Origin: an uncultured Actinomycetes bacterium
GTDB lineage: Bacteria; Actinomycetota; Acidimicrobiia; Acidimicrobiales; Acidimicrobilacustridaceae
NCBI GenBank assembly: GCA_937927725.1
Contig: CALBSE010000023.1
Span: forward strand, 60,591-124,590
Reading direction: 5' to 3'
Length of the DNA stretch: 64,000 bases
Below the pieces are notes generated by a model. That model did no database searches, was not told the origin of the DNA, and worked only from the letters and a program-made list of their open reading frames with translations. Numbering within the stretch: the stretch's first letter is position 1; every line of letters starts with the position of its first letter. Both the position numbers and the translations under genes were made by a program. Positions 36,129-45,056 of this stretch are shown piece by piece.

Positions 36129-36692
36129 GTGGCGATCATCGACGTTCCCGGCTTCATTGCTGATCTCAAAGACCACGCTGTCGACCATGCCTTCCATGTG
36201 CACGACGAGCGGCACTTCATCGAGACCTATTCCATGCGCCAAGCCTGGGAAATCGACCTTCATCCGGAAGATGCCTGCGGCGGTCCGCTCGATCTCCATC
36301 TTTCGCTCGAGGTCGACCCCAGAATCATGATCGCGTTCGAAGACAAGATGCTTTCGATTCCCGAAGGCGACGACCCGGTTGAAGGATTCTCATTCCCGCT
36401 CGCGTTCACGTGGACACTTCCGCCGCTTCGGTACCCACCCGACCTGTTGGTACTTGCTACCGAACTTGCCGGTATCGGCGGCATCGAACTTCCACTCGAG
36501 GTATCGGCTATCGATTCTTTCGCGTCGGTCACCGATGCACCCGAACGAAGCCTGACCATTATTTCGCGCATCGAAGTTGGACTCGATCGCATCTATCTCG
36601 GCCAAGAGCAAATGTGCGATGTGCTCGACACCTGCCACAACGTGAGCATCTGGCTTCTTGAGAGAGCAGCAATCTGGCTCGGCGAAGACTGA
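36129..36692 (+). CDS. Conserved hypothetical protein
   Basis: A 187-residue protein I do not recognise. It is acidic, with no signal peptide or membrane segment. It contains segments such as HFIETYSMRQAWEIDLHPED, CGGPLDLHLSLEVDP and LPPLRYPPDLLVLATELAG. The frame opens further upstream (35991) but that part is antisense to the phosphatase; the GTG at 36129 leaves a 24-base divergent gap and gives a plausible start (VAIIDVPGFIADLKDH). It ends directly at the stop of the convergent methyltransferase gene. Function is unknown. Confidence 0.7.
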   Translation: MAIIDVPGFIADLKDHAVDHAFHVHDERHFIETYSMRQAWEIDLHPEDACGGPLDLHLSLEVDPRIMIAFEDKMLSIPEGDDPVEGFSFPLAFTWTLPPLRYPPDLLVLATELAGIGGIELPLEVSAIDSFASVTDAPERSLTIISRIEVGLDRIYLGQEQMCDVLDTCHNVSIWLLERAAIWLGED

Positions 36693-37415
36693 CTAGTTCT
36701 TCCGCAATTCAAGAACGCAGTTCCACGACGCGACTTCGCGCAAGCCTGGAACGTTCATAATGATTCGAGCCCACGGCCAGTAACGCGGATAGGCCTTGAC
36801 GAGTTGAATACCTGGACGTTCGCGAACCCACCGAAGCGTCGCTCCGATTGTTGTCGGGAAAACGGTGACGAGCGGAAGATTGCGTCCCTTCGGCTCACCG
36901 AAGAGTCGTCGCCAAACGCGAATACTTCGTTCGGGTCCGAGATAGTGCAGGGGCGCAACGGCATGTCCGCCCCAAGGTGAATACCAATTTGTCCAGCTCA
37001 CGTAGGACCAGCCCCCGGGAACGAGTACACGCTGAATCTCGGCAAGCACACCTTCGGGGTCAGGGGTGTGCTCAAGCACGTTGGAACACACGACTGCGTC
37101 GAACGAGCAGTCGGAAAAAGCAAGGCTCGTTCCGTCCGATACCAATGGACGACGCAGCTGCGCTTTCGATCGCAGCAATTCATTGAGATCGATTTCTACC
37201 GAAACGACTTTCGCTCCCGCCCGCTCAAGTTCCGCCGAATAGGCGCCTGGACCACAACCCAAGTCGAGAACGCGTAGTCCATCTACAGAACCGGGCAATT
37301 GAGCAACAGCCCGTTGAGCGAGCGCATCACCAAACTCCACGCTTCGGCCGCGATCCTTTGCGAAGAGGCGAAGGATTTCGACTGCTGACGGGGCTGTCCT
37401 CGTTGGCGAAGCCAT
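36693..37415 (-). CDS. Class I SAM-dependent methyltransferase
   Basis: A 240-residue Methyltransf_11-type enzyme. Motif I is VLDLGCGPGAYSAEL (near residue 50), the acidic loop is VVSVEIDLNELL, and the post-I motif is FDAVVCSNVLEHTPDPEG. Downstream, PGGWSYVSWTNWYSPWGGH is common in enzymes of glycan or lipid gene sets. The ATG at 37415 lies two bases after the stop of the sulfotransferase-methyltransferase fusion, with AGGGGA upstream inside that gene, so the two are co-translated. It is probably the last gene of the leftward glycan cluster. The acceptor is unknown. Confidence 0.87.
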   Translation of the reverse strand: MASPTRTAPSAVEILRLFAKDRGRSVEFGDALAQRAVAQLPGSVDGLRVLDLGCGPGAYSAELERAGAKVVSVEIDLNELLRSKAQLRRPLVSDGTSLAFSDCSFDAVVCSNVLEHTPDPEGVLAEIQRVLVPGGWSYVSWTNWYSPWGGHAVAPLHYLGPERSIRVWRRLFGEPKGRNLPLVTVFPTTIGATLRWVRERPGIQLVKAYPRYWPWARIIMNVPGLREVASWNCVLELRKN

Positions 37416-37417
37416 CG

Positions 37418-39121
37418 CTAGTACATCCCCTCGCCGGGAACATGCCCGAGGGGACGAGCAAACTTTTCGAGACCGACCGTTCGGAGGAGCCTCACGAACG
37501 CATTCCGTACGAACCACGGAAGGGACGCGGCATGCAGTACGAAATTCCGCAGGACACCAAACGGGCCCAGGTTGACTCGCTCGTACATCGCAAGCGAACG
37601 CGCTCGACCTATATACCGCCAACTCCGTGACAGCGAAAGATGACGCAGGACGGCAAGCGTTACGAACAGAGAGTTGTAGACGTCGTGGATGAACATCTCT
37701 CCGCCAACAACGACTCGACCACCCCAGCGGGTGATGTCATCGGATGCTGGCGCGTATCCATGCGCTCCATCGATATAGAGAAAGTCAATCGGACCTTCAA
37801 CTAGATCTGACGCAAGATTGCTGAATTCGCGAGCGTGTGTGACCCGATCAACGACTCCAGCTTCGGTGAGGTTGGCGATGAACGCGTCATGGTCTGCTTG
37901 GCCATCTTCGGCGACGCCGTCCCATTCGCCGGGGCCTCGATCGTTTCCAGCATGTGGATCGATCGCAACAACGGTGACCAACGAGTCAGCGGAGCGAGCC
38001 AAAACTGCTGCCGACTTTCCTTGGAAGCTACCGATCTCGACGATCTGGCCACCGGGCTTTACGCGTTCGGCGGCATTCCATAACGCCTTACCTTGGGACT
38101 CGCGCATCCACCCTTGCCAGCTCTTCACAATCTGCCATGTGGTTTCCCACTCATACGGTGAATGCACCGAGGCGACGCCATTTTCGTTGAGCGGCGTTGG
38201 TTCCGAGCCAAAAACTCGGTAGCCATAGCGCGACGCGACAGGTGCGTTGCTGACCGACAAGAATAGTGACGTCAACTTCCCCTGCTCTTTGATCCATGCA
38301 TCATCGCGACGAATCGGCCGGGACTCGCCATCGAAACGATTCGGATTCCCCCAGACGGTGTGCGTTGGCCCAGGTGTGAACATCATTCCGTCGAGGACAC
38401 CAGTGAGGTCAAGATCCTCTTCCATGAAGTCGGCAATTGCTCCTAACGATTTCTGTGGATTGGCAACGAAATCCTCGTATCGGACCCTCAGGTAACGACC
38501 CGGTTCGTCGCGCCAAAAGCGTTCGGCAGCGAGATTCGAAACATTGAAATATGCCGTCACCTTAAGCGGACCACGGCGTTCCATTTCAACAGCATCTCGA
38601 TGACCAGTTTCGGTTCGTCGACGCGACCAACTCTGACCGATAGCTCGCGGATCGCGGACTAAGTGCAGGAATCGAATGTCGAGATCAGTGCGCTCTCGAA
38701 GGATCACGCTGTAGTGCGGCTCTTTCGATGAATCGACAAAGACCCGGCAATTTGTAACTTCACCAACAGCGTTATAGAGCCTTTCGACAACGGACGGAAA
38801 CTCTTCAAGTGAGTCAAGACGTCGACTCGTTTCTCCGGGAAGAGCCATGAGCGGCAGGTGGATCGACCAAAAACGACGGCGAAGCTCAACCATACGTTGG
38901 GCGTCGATTGGCGTCTCGCGCTCTACTAACGCAAGTACCGGCCCCCAAACTTCACAAGCGTGAATTTCTGATCCACATGCACAAAGGCCTCCGCCAACGA
39001 GACCGTGACGCCAAAGGAACGCCAACTCTCCGCCAGAGAACCAGCCGGGGGCACTTCCGAGAATGCGATCGAGGAGCGTGCTCCCGGTTCGACCCGTGCC
39101 GCCGATATAGAGGACCTTCAT
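37418..39121 (-). CDS. Sulfotransferase-methyltransferase fusion protein
   Basis: A 567-residue two-domain protein. The N-terminal sulfotransferase (about 1-300) begins at once with the PAPS loop GGTGRTGST and has FVDSSKEPHYS and FLHLVRDPRAIGQSWSRRR. The C-terminal domain (about 325-490) is a class I methyltransferase of the Methyltransf_24 type, with IVEIGSFQGKSAAVL, FLYIDGAHGY and MFIHDVY. The last 60 residues are basic and hydrophobic. Pairing sulfation and methylation in one chain suggests sequential decoration of one acceptor, probably a surface sugar given the flanking glycosyltransferases. The start ATG at 39121 follows the small membrane protein gene by nine bases. Confidence 0.85.
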   Translation of the reverse strand: MKVLYIGGTGRTGSTLLDRILGSAPGWFSGGELAFLWRHGLVGGGLCACGSEIHACEVWGPVLALVERETPIDAQRMVELRRRFWSIHLPLMALPGETSRRLDSLEEFPSVVERLYNAVGEVTNCRVFVDSSKEPHYSVILRERTDLDIRFLHLVRDPRAIGQSWSRRRTETGHRDAVEMERRGPLKVTAYFNVSNLAAERFWRDEPGRYLRVRYEDFVANPQKSLGAIADFMEEDLDLTGVLDGMMFTPGPTHTVWGNPNRFDGESRPIRRDDAWIKEQGKLTSLFLSVSNAPVASRYGYRVFGSEPTPLNENGVASVHSPYEWETTWQIVKSWQGWMRESQGKALWNAAERVKPGGQIVEIGSFQGKSAAVLARSADSLVTVVAIDPHAGNDRGPGEWDGVAEDGQADHDAFIANLTEAGVVDRVTHAREFSNLASDLVEGPIDFLYIDGAHGYAPASDDITRWGGRVVVGGEMFIHDVYNSLFVTLAVLRHLSLSRSWRYIGRARSLAMYERVNLGPFGVLRNFVLHAASLPWFVRNAFVRLLRTVGLEKFARPLGHVPGEGMY

Positions 39122-39130
39122 AGGTCGAAT

Positions 39131-39442
39131 CTACCGCCCGGGTTCAGGGCGAGGAACGACGATCGCAATCACGGCGACGATCAGCAGAAGCCCGAGCTCA
39201 TTCGCAACTGGGCGATGCTGCACGAATGCAAAACCCGTCTCAAGAGACGCTTCAAAGAGGACAGCGATCACCATCGCCGCCAGTACACACAGTGCGTTCG
39301 CGACGAGTGCTTTCGTGCCGAATCGGGCGATGACGACACACACGGAGGCAAAAAGGATTCCCCACCATTTCGCAACGAGAAATCCTGAGAGCAAAATCGC
39401 GAGATCAGGAAGGATTCGTTTCAGAAGCTCACGAACGTTCAC
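39131..39442 (-). CDS. Small membrane protein of the glycan cluster
   Basis: A 103-residue protein with three predicted membrane segments (LAILLSGFLVAKWWGILFA, ALVANALCVLAAMVIAVLF and LGLLLIVAVIAIVV). It has no family I recognise. The GTG at 39442 is preferred: GGAG lies six bases upstream, and the start overlaps the end of the AftD-like gene by 14 bases, so translation is coupled. It may be an accessory subunit of the large glycosyltransferase or a lipid-carrier-linked component, but this rests on position only. Confidence 0.65.
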   Translation of the reverse strand: MNVRELLKRILPDLAILLSGFLVAKWWGILFASVCVVIARFGTKALVANALCVLAAMVIAVLFEASLETGFAFVQHRPVANELGLLLIVAVIAIVVPRPEPGR

Positions 39443-42400
39443 GGCGTCTCCAGAACAAAAGCAAGATGCACACGAAGACCGCCATCGCTGCAATTGCCAT
39501 TGCGATCCGATACGTCGTTTGAGGCCTGAACGTAATCGTGGCGGTCACTGCGTCGCCTTTAGCAACCGACCATCCCATCTCCCCGTTCATCAAAAGAACG
39601 TCGGCGGTCCGACCCTGTGCGTTCATGAACCAACCCGGATGTGCCGGCAGCAACATCGACAGCCACCCCGCGTCAGATGGGATGGAGACCTGGTGTTTGG
39701 AAGCCGAAATTCGCTGCGAGTCAAGTGGGGTGACTTCAATCGGTTTCTGTGCAGCCGAAGGATTGAAGCCGAAGGCGGAAAAACTCGCTGTCGAAGTTCC
39801 GAGAGCAACGACTCGGTGCGTTCCTGCGTTTAGGAGTAACTCTGTGCACCCCTCGAGCTTGGCGATACCCACGTGAGAATCAACGGAAGTAATTCTTGCG
39901 GTACTTCCCACGCCATCGATCGTGAACCAGTCGCGACACGAGCGGTCAAGCGTGGCTTCGTCAATTTCTTTCGGAACCGCAATGTTTGCGGTGAAGCGAT
40001 AGCCAGATGAAACCGGCACACGAAATTCACGGCGAAGGAACGTACTCAGCGGTTCCGACTCCGAACGAGCGAACGCATAAAGCGGAGTCACCGACGAACC
40101 GAGGCGATCAACATCTGTTGGAACGCGAATCCATTGCGTGAGATCAAGAGGACCGTCTTGGCCCAGGAGCTGAATCTCTTGAAATCCAAACTTGCCCTCA
40201 ACGCCGTTAGTTTCGGTGATGCGAACCTTGATTGACTTTGCTTCCGCACCAAGAAACGCCCCGCCCATAGTGCCTTCAAAGACCAGCGGGGTCACGGAGG
40301 TTTCCCCATCGGCACCGACGACTTCCACCTCTGCTCGAGTAATCCGGGCGGTACCGAAATTGGCCTGATTAACAATGACTCGATCCACGAATGTTGGTGT
40401 CTTTAGTTCGACGGAAACGGCGCTATCTTCAAATGGACTCACCGCAGTACTCACCCACCACGACGTTGCAGGATCGCCATCGAATGCCTCTGCTGCGGTT
40501 GTGTCGATGCTCCACGAGTTGACGCCGTAACCCGAACGATTCGCGGAAATGCTCGTTGCGTCTCCAAACTCAGCAACGGATTGCGTTGACGTGTCCTTTG
40601 GATCCAACACCAAAACCGGTCGAATGGATGTCTCATTGGCTGTCATGAGCGGCGAGGTTGCGATTCGGGACCCATCCGCCACTGCCGATGCCACACGACG
40701 AGAACCATCGGTAACCACAACTGGTGCGCCTTGATCAATCAATCCCGCGGCCTGATCGTCACTGAGGTCGGGAAGAAACGTCGTTGGCCGGCTATTGAGC
40801 AAACCATTGGCGGCTAACGGGTAGAGAGAGTCGGGGCCACCACTCACAATGGTTGGCGGTCCGCTCGAGTAGGAGGCGTCAGGCGTCGGACTCTCGACCT
40901 CATACACATCAACCATTGAATAGCCGTTTATGTCACGACCGAACTGTGCGGCAAGTGATAGTCCGGGCGCAGTGCGAAGTTCCGGTAGCGGATCGATCGG
41001 GATCCCCGTTGCTAAAACATCAAGATCATTTTGAACAAGTACCCAGCGCACGCCGAGCCACCTGAGGATCGGGGTTACCGCCACTGGGTCAATCTGATAA
41101 TCAGTGATCAGTCGGTCGAATGCCATCGTCGCATCCGCTAACTCACCGGTTGTCGAGGGAATCGTCGATGCAGTGAGGACCATCGGACGCATGTAGGCAT
41201 CGAACAACGTGTCGTTCACCGACCCCCACTGGTAGTTCGTCTGCGACGACGCTGGCAATGCGAGGACCCGATCAGTCTCAGGCACGGATTCAAACCACCT
41301 AAACGCGTCTTTCCAATAGCTCGGGATTTCGGCAACAGAGAGTTGATCCCCGATGCGTGTTCCTTGCAACAACGGAGTGACGCTCACTACGAACGACCCA
41401 AGGACAACAACAAGTGCTGCGACCGTAAATACACGTCGAGACTTGCGATTCGTAACGTTGTTCGAGATCCAAGCCAGCGATGCCATCGTTCCGCATGTCG
41501 CAAGAATCGCAACCGCCAGAACTGCAATCGGGCCACCTTTATATGTGGTGCGAAACGCCGCGGCGCCAGCGGCTGAATCAAATGCCCAACGGAACGCATC
41601 TCCAATTGGGGACTGGGCCGGGCTGTGCGCTCCGATCATGACGAGCACGGAACCGGCGAGGAGCAACCCCCATGTCCGTCGCAACGGTGTTCTGTTCCAG
41701 CCGAGCGCAATGATGGCAAGGGCAAGCGCGACGAACGTTGCGACAATGACGACTGGATTCGTCAAGTACGTCGAGGCGCTCGGCGTTTCGGCTCCTTGGC
41801 CCCACCCGAAATAGGTCAACCATTTCCCCAACCCTCGCCAGGATTCGAACGAGGACGAAGTTTTCGCAACGGTTCCGGGCAACTCCGTCGTTCTCAGGTT
41901 TCGACTCACGGCCGGGCTTGAGAGCGCCAGAACCATGAGCATTGGGGCGCTGACAAGAGCAGTCAGAATCGTTGAGGGCACTCCAAATTTCAACAGCCCG
42001 CGCCATGTCGCAGAACCTTCGAAAATCAGGAAAACACCAAACAACGCGACTGGCACAAGGACAAAGAGCAACGAGGCTGTGTTGAGCATCCCAACGGAAA
42101 ACACCCCAAGGGCACTTGCCGCCGCGAACTTCAGCGTTCGACGGACATCTCCGTTGCTTGCGCTGCGCACTCCGTCGTAGGTGAACGCGACGAGCCATGG
42201 AAGCAATGCCACGGGAAGAAAGAGACCCGAAGGCATGATCGCTTGAACGGAATACGGGTTAAAGGCGTAGAGGAGCCCTGCAAGCAGCGCCCATCCAGAC
42301 CGCTCGGGCCAGATACGCCGCCACAAGTACCACGCACCAATTCCTGCGACTGACAGGTAGATCGACAGAGTGAGTCTGCCGATGAGCCATACCGGGAGAC

Positions 42401-42656
42401 CAATCCACGCAAAGAACGATTGAACCGATCCCATCACTGGCGAAAAATATTGCAACGGCACGCCCGGCCCGCGACTGTCATCCCAAATCTGGAGATGCCG
42501 TGTCAGGAACTGCCACGGCGCGGCAATGTGTTCAAACCGCGCGTCACGAACGACGATTCCTCGGTGGAACGCGACTGTTGCGAAGACTGAAAGGGCAACG
42601 AGAAGGAGGGGTCCAGCGGCGATCTTGAGCCGAGCAGCCACCATTTTTTGGTTCAT
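39429..42656 (-). CDS. AftD-like GT-C arabinofuranosyltransferase (DUF3367 type) with discoidin domain
   Basis: A 1,075-residue polytopic membrane glycosyltransferase. The N-terminal half has about ten or more membrane segments and the acidic loop VVRDARFEH after the first, as expected for the GT-C fold that uses a polyprenyl-phosphate sugar donor. The C-terminal half is extracytoplasmic and contains an F5/8 type C (discoidin) domain at about 700-840 (SWSIDTTAAEAFDGDPATSWW). A final membrane helix and a basic tail (FWRRRERS) close the protein. Mycobacterial AftD adds arabinofuranose to cell-wall arabinan and lipoarabinomannan and is longer (about 1,400). The start overlaps the upstream GT4 gene by ATGA. 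Exact linkage and sugar are inferred. Confidence 0.75.
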   Translation of the reverse strand: MNQKMVAARLKIAAGPLLLVALSVFATVAFHRGIVVRDARFEHIAAPWQFLTRHLQIWDDSRGPGVPLQYFSPVMGSVQSFFAWIGLPVWLIGRLTLSIYLSVAGIGAWYLWRRIWPERSGWALLAGLLYAFNPYSVQAIMPSGLFLPVALLPWLVAFTYDGVRSASNGDVRRTLKFAAASALGVFSVGMLNTASLLFVLVPVALFGVFLIFEGSATWRGLLKFGVPSTILTALVSAPMLMVLALSSPAVSRNLRTTELPGTVAKTSSSFESWRGLGKWLTYFGWGQGAETPSASTYLTNPVVIVATFVALALAIIALGWNRTPLRRTWGLLLAGSVLVMIGAHSPAQSPIGDAFRWAFDSAAGAAAFRTTYKGGPIAVLAVAILATCGTMASLAWISNNVTNRKSRRVFTVAALVVVLGSFVVSVTPLLQGTRIGDQLSVAEIPSYWKDAFRWFESVPETDRVLALPASSQTNYQWGSVNDTLFDAYMRPMVLTASTIPSTTGELADATMAFDRLITDYQIDPVAVTPILRWLGVRWVLVQNDLDVLATGIPIDPLPELRTAPGLSLAAQFGRDINGYSMVDVYEVESPTPDASYSSGPPTIVSGGPDSLYPLAANGLLNSRPTTFLPDLSDDQAAGLIDQGAPVVVTDGSRRVASAVADGSRIATSPLMTANETSIRPVLVLDPKDTSTQSVAEFGDATSISANRSGYGVNSWSIDTTAAEAFDGDPATSWWVSTAVSPFEDSAVSVELKTPTFVDRVIVNQANFGTARITRAEVEVVGADGETSVTPLVFEGTMGGAFLGAEAKSIKVRITETNGVEGKFGFQEIQLLGQDGPLDLTQWIRVPTDVDRLGSSVTPLYAFARSESEPLSTFLRREFRVPVSSGYRFTANIAVPKEIDEATLDRSCRDWFTIDGVGSTARITSVDSHVGIAKLEGCTELLLNAGTHRVVALGTSTASFSAFGFNPSAAQKPIEVTPLDSQRISASKHQVSIPSDAGWLSMLLPAHPGWFMNAQGRTADVLLMNGEMGWSVAKGDAVTATITFRPQTTYRIAMAIAAMAVFVCILLLFWRRRERS

Positions 42657-43711
42657 TGATGCAACCGTTGGAACAACGTTTCGTAGGCTTCAACGGTTCG
42701 CTCCCACGTAAACGACTCAGCCCATGCAATGGCCGCTTTGCGGAGCCGGGCCACTTCCTCTGGGTCACGGGCGAGAGAGAGCAGCGCGTTACGCACGGAC
42801 GCTTCGTCACCCGGTTTGGTGGTGACACCGACTGATCCGACGACTTCACGAACGCCGGGAAGACTCGAGGCCACAGGTACGCATCCACTTGCCATTCCTT
42901 CGAGCAGAACGATGCCGAATGCCTCTGCTCGGGTACGCGACGGCAACAGGATCACATCGTGTTCGCGCATCACCTGGCCAAGATCTGTGTCTGAGACTCG
43001 ACCGGAGTGATGCACATTTGCCGACGATGTCGGGATCTGCTGCAGAACGCTTGAGAGCACTGGACCTTGCCCCACCAACGTCAACTCGAGTTCGGGTTGA
43101 CCCAGCACCGCCCGAACCGCCACTGCCATGCCTTTGTATCGGCGGAACTGCCCGACCGCCAAAATCCGAAGCGCATCATCGCCGGAGTAGTGGCGTTCCC
43201 CCGGGGAAAACCGTTCTTGATCGAACCCCCATGGGATGACTGCAACCTTCATTCCTGCGCGCTCGAACGGAACCGCATATTCCTTCGTCGTCGTGATGAT
43301 TTGGTCGCAACCCCTAGCGACACGTCGGAAGTACAACTCGTAGATCCGTCCGGCGAGATCTGCGAACCATTTCCCAAAGTGCAACGAGAAATGATGCGTG
43401 TAGACGACCTTGGCACCGCGATTCCACTTCGTAAATCGGAGCAGCGCGAGATCGCTTATTGAGGGAGATGGCCCGTGGATATTGATGATGTCGAACGGAC
43501 CGTCGTTGTCCAGGACTGCTCCAACTCGAGCCATTGCCGTCGAGAACCGAATTCGGTCCCACCGAAGTCCTGGAGCGTCCGCCGATGAGAACACCACGAC
43601 CTCGTGTCCGCGTGATCGCAGACCGTCCGCGATCTCTCCAATCGCTTTCGCAACACCCGAAACTCGCGGCGGCGCCTCTGAGGCGATAAGGAGAATGCGC
43701 AGGCGAGACAT
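42653..43711 (-). CDS. Glycosyltransferase family 4 (GT-B)
   Basis: A 352-residue retaining glycosyltransferase. The N-terminal Rossmann half has LLIASEAPPRVSGVAKAIGE, typical of GT4. The C-terminal half has the donor-binding ILAVGQFRRYKG and the E-x7-E motif in EAFGIVLLEG. It is cytosolic or peripheral and probably adds a nucleotide-sugar-derived residue to a lipid-linked intermediate. Its stop overlaps the AftD-like start (ATGA), making it the first gene of the leftward cluster, with a 47-base divergent gap to the GNAT gene. Confidence 0.9.
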   Translation of the reverse strand: MSRLRILLIASEAPPRVSGVAKAIGEIADGLRSRGHEVVVFSSADAPGLRWDRIRFSTAMARVGAVLDNDGPFDIINIHGPSPSISDLALLRFTKWNRGAKVVYTHHFSLHFGKWFADLAGRIYELYFRRVARGCDQIITTTKEYAVPFERAGMKVAVIPWGFDQERFSPGERHYSGDDALRILAVGQFRRYKGMAVAVRAVLGQPELELTLVGQGPVLSSVLQQIPTSSANVHHSGRVSDTDLGQVMREHDVILLPSRTRAEAFGIVLLEGMASGCVPVASSLPGVREVVGSVGVTTKPGDEASVRNALLSLARDPEEVARLRKAAIAWAESFTWERTVEAYETLFQRLHQ

Positions 43712-43758
43712 AGGGGGCTCCGTAAACTATCCCAGACCAACTGCCCGAAATCAGAGCG

Positions 43759-44250
43759 ATGAACTATGTAACTACTTCGTCATTTGCCGCTGCCGCTGAG
43801 CATTTTGCGGCGCTGCAATATGCCGAATGGGGCCACCTCTACCCCGGAGCGTCGCTTGAGCAGGACCGAGATCGCCTTCTCAACAACCACTGGGACGGAT
43901 CCGATCTGGGATCACTCAATCTCGGATGGTTCGCCCTGAATGACGATGGCGAACCACTCGGGGTTGCCATGCTCGTTGGCGAGGGCGAACTCGAACCAGA
44001 TGACGCTGGCCAACTCGAAGGTCCGTGGTTCGCCGGCCTTGTCGTCGACCCCCGTTTCCGTCGCCAAGGCATCGGCGCCGCCCTACTCGACTACGTCACC
44101 GAACAAGCTCGCTCGCTTGGGTTTCAGCGCCTTCGACTCGTCACCGAGCACCACACCGCGTTTTACGAACAACGGGGCTGGACGGTCGAACAGGACGTCA
44201 CCCTCAATTCAGTACCCAATACGGTGATGTTCATTACTCTCAACCCATGA
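43759..44250 (+). CDS. GNAT-family N-acetyltransferase
   Basis: A 163-residue acetyltransferase. The acetyl-CoA-binding loop is RFRRQGIGAALLDYV (about residues 99-113), preceded by GLVVDP and followed by RLVTEHHTAFYEQRGW. The substrate cannot be read. It overlaps the TauD/TfdA-family gene by ATGA and is on the strand opposite the glycan cluster, so the pair is a separate unit inserted among the glycosyltransferases. Confidence 0.88.
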   Translation: MNYVTTSSFAAAAEHFAALQYAEWGHLYPGASLEQDRDRLLNNHWDGSDLGSLNLGWFALNDDGEPLGVAMLVGEGELEPDDAGQLEGPWFAGLVVDPRFRRQGIGAALLDYVTEQARSLGFQRLRLVTEHHTAFYEQRGWTVEQDVTLNSVPNTVMFITLNP

Positions 44251-45050
44251 ACCTCACACCCGTTGCCGGACACCTAGGCGCAATTGTTGAAGGCATTGAT
44301 CTCACCGCCGCAACGCCTTCGGACATCAACGCCATCAAGGCGGCAATCGACGAACACCTCGTCTTGTTCTTCCCCGGCCAGAGCGCAATGACTGACGATC
44401 GACAGGTTGCCTTCACGCTCAATTTCGGTGGCCCCTACTTCCACCCCATTTCACGCGCAATGGGCGCAACGGAGTTCAAAGCGGGACACATTGTCGATGA
44501 CATTGACCACCCTCCCTACCAAGACAAGTGGCATACCGATGTCACCTGGGATCCGGAACCGCCCACATTCGGAAGTCTCCGAATGGTTGAACTTCCCGAC
44601 CGTGGCGGAGACACCGTTTTCTCATCAATGTACGCGGCGTACGACGCGTTAAGCGATGCAATGAAGTCCGCCCTCGACGGACTCACTGCATGGCACAACC
44701 TCGGTGACGAAACCGCATTCCGCTCCAAGGCAGGTGACGCAATCATTGATGCCACCCTCAAACTTGTTCCCGGCGCCAATCACCCTGTCATCGGCGTTCA
44801 CCCCGTAACGGGCAAAAAGTTCATCAACGTGAATTCGGAGTTCACTTCGCACATCAAGGAAATGACGAAAAAAGAAAGTCGAGCGATCCTCGACTTTCTT
44901 ATCGATCATTGCGCCAATCCCAATTTTGAGGTTCGTTGGAAGTGGACAGTTGGCGATGTCGTTCTTTGGGATGAGCGCCCCACCCATCACTTCGCCGTCG
45001 CGGATTACTACCCGAAGCGACGTGAAGTTGTTCGAGTCAACGTGCGCTAA
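44247..45050 (+). CDS. TauD/TfdA-family Fe(II)/2-oxoglutarate dioxygenase
   Basis: A 267-residue dioxygenase. The facial triad is visible as HTD in DKWHTDVTW (about residues 93-101) and the distal His in ERPTHHFAV. The 2-oxoglutarate-binding Arg is in RREVVRVNVR at the C-terminus. The family hydroxylates taurine, phenoxyacids, alkyl sulfates and other substrates; a sulfate ester would fit the sulfotransferases here, but this is speculation. The frame is open upstream to 44025 within the GNAT gene; the ATG at 44247 is chosen for the ATGA coupling and the conserved start. Confidence 0.9.
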   Translation: MNLTPVAGHLGAIVEGIDLTAATPSDINAIKAAIDEHLVLFFPGQSAMTDDRQVAFTLNFGGPYFHPISRAMGATEFKAGHIVDDIDHPPYQDKWHTDVTWDPEPPTFGSLRMVELPDRGGDTVFSSMYAAYDALSDAMKSALDGLTAWHNLGDETAFRSKAGDAIIDATLKLVPGANHPVIGVHPVTGKKFINVNSEFTSHIKEMTKKESRAILDFLIDHCANPNFEVRWKWTVGDVVLWDERPTHHFAVADYYPKRREVVRVNVR

Positions 45051-45056
45051 CTGCGA

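Noticed and set aside
36104..36299. Longer N-terminus for the inositol-phosphatase-family protein
   Set aside because: The extension is antisense to the divergent hypothetical gene and precedes the normal family start.
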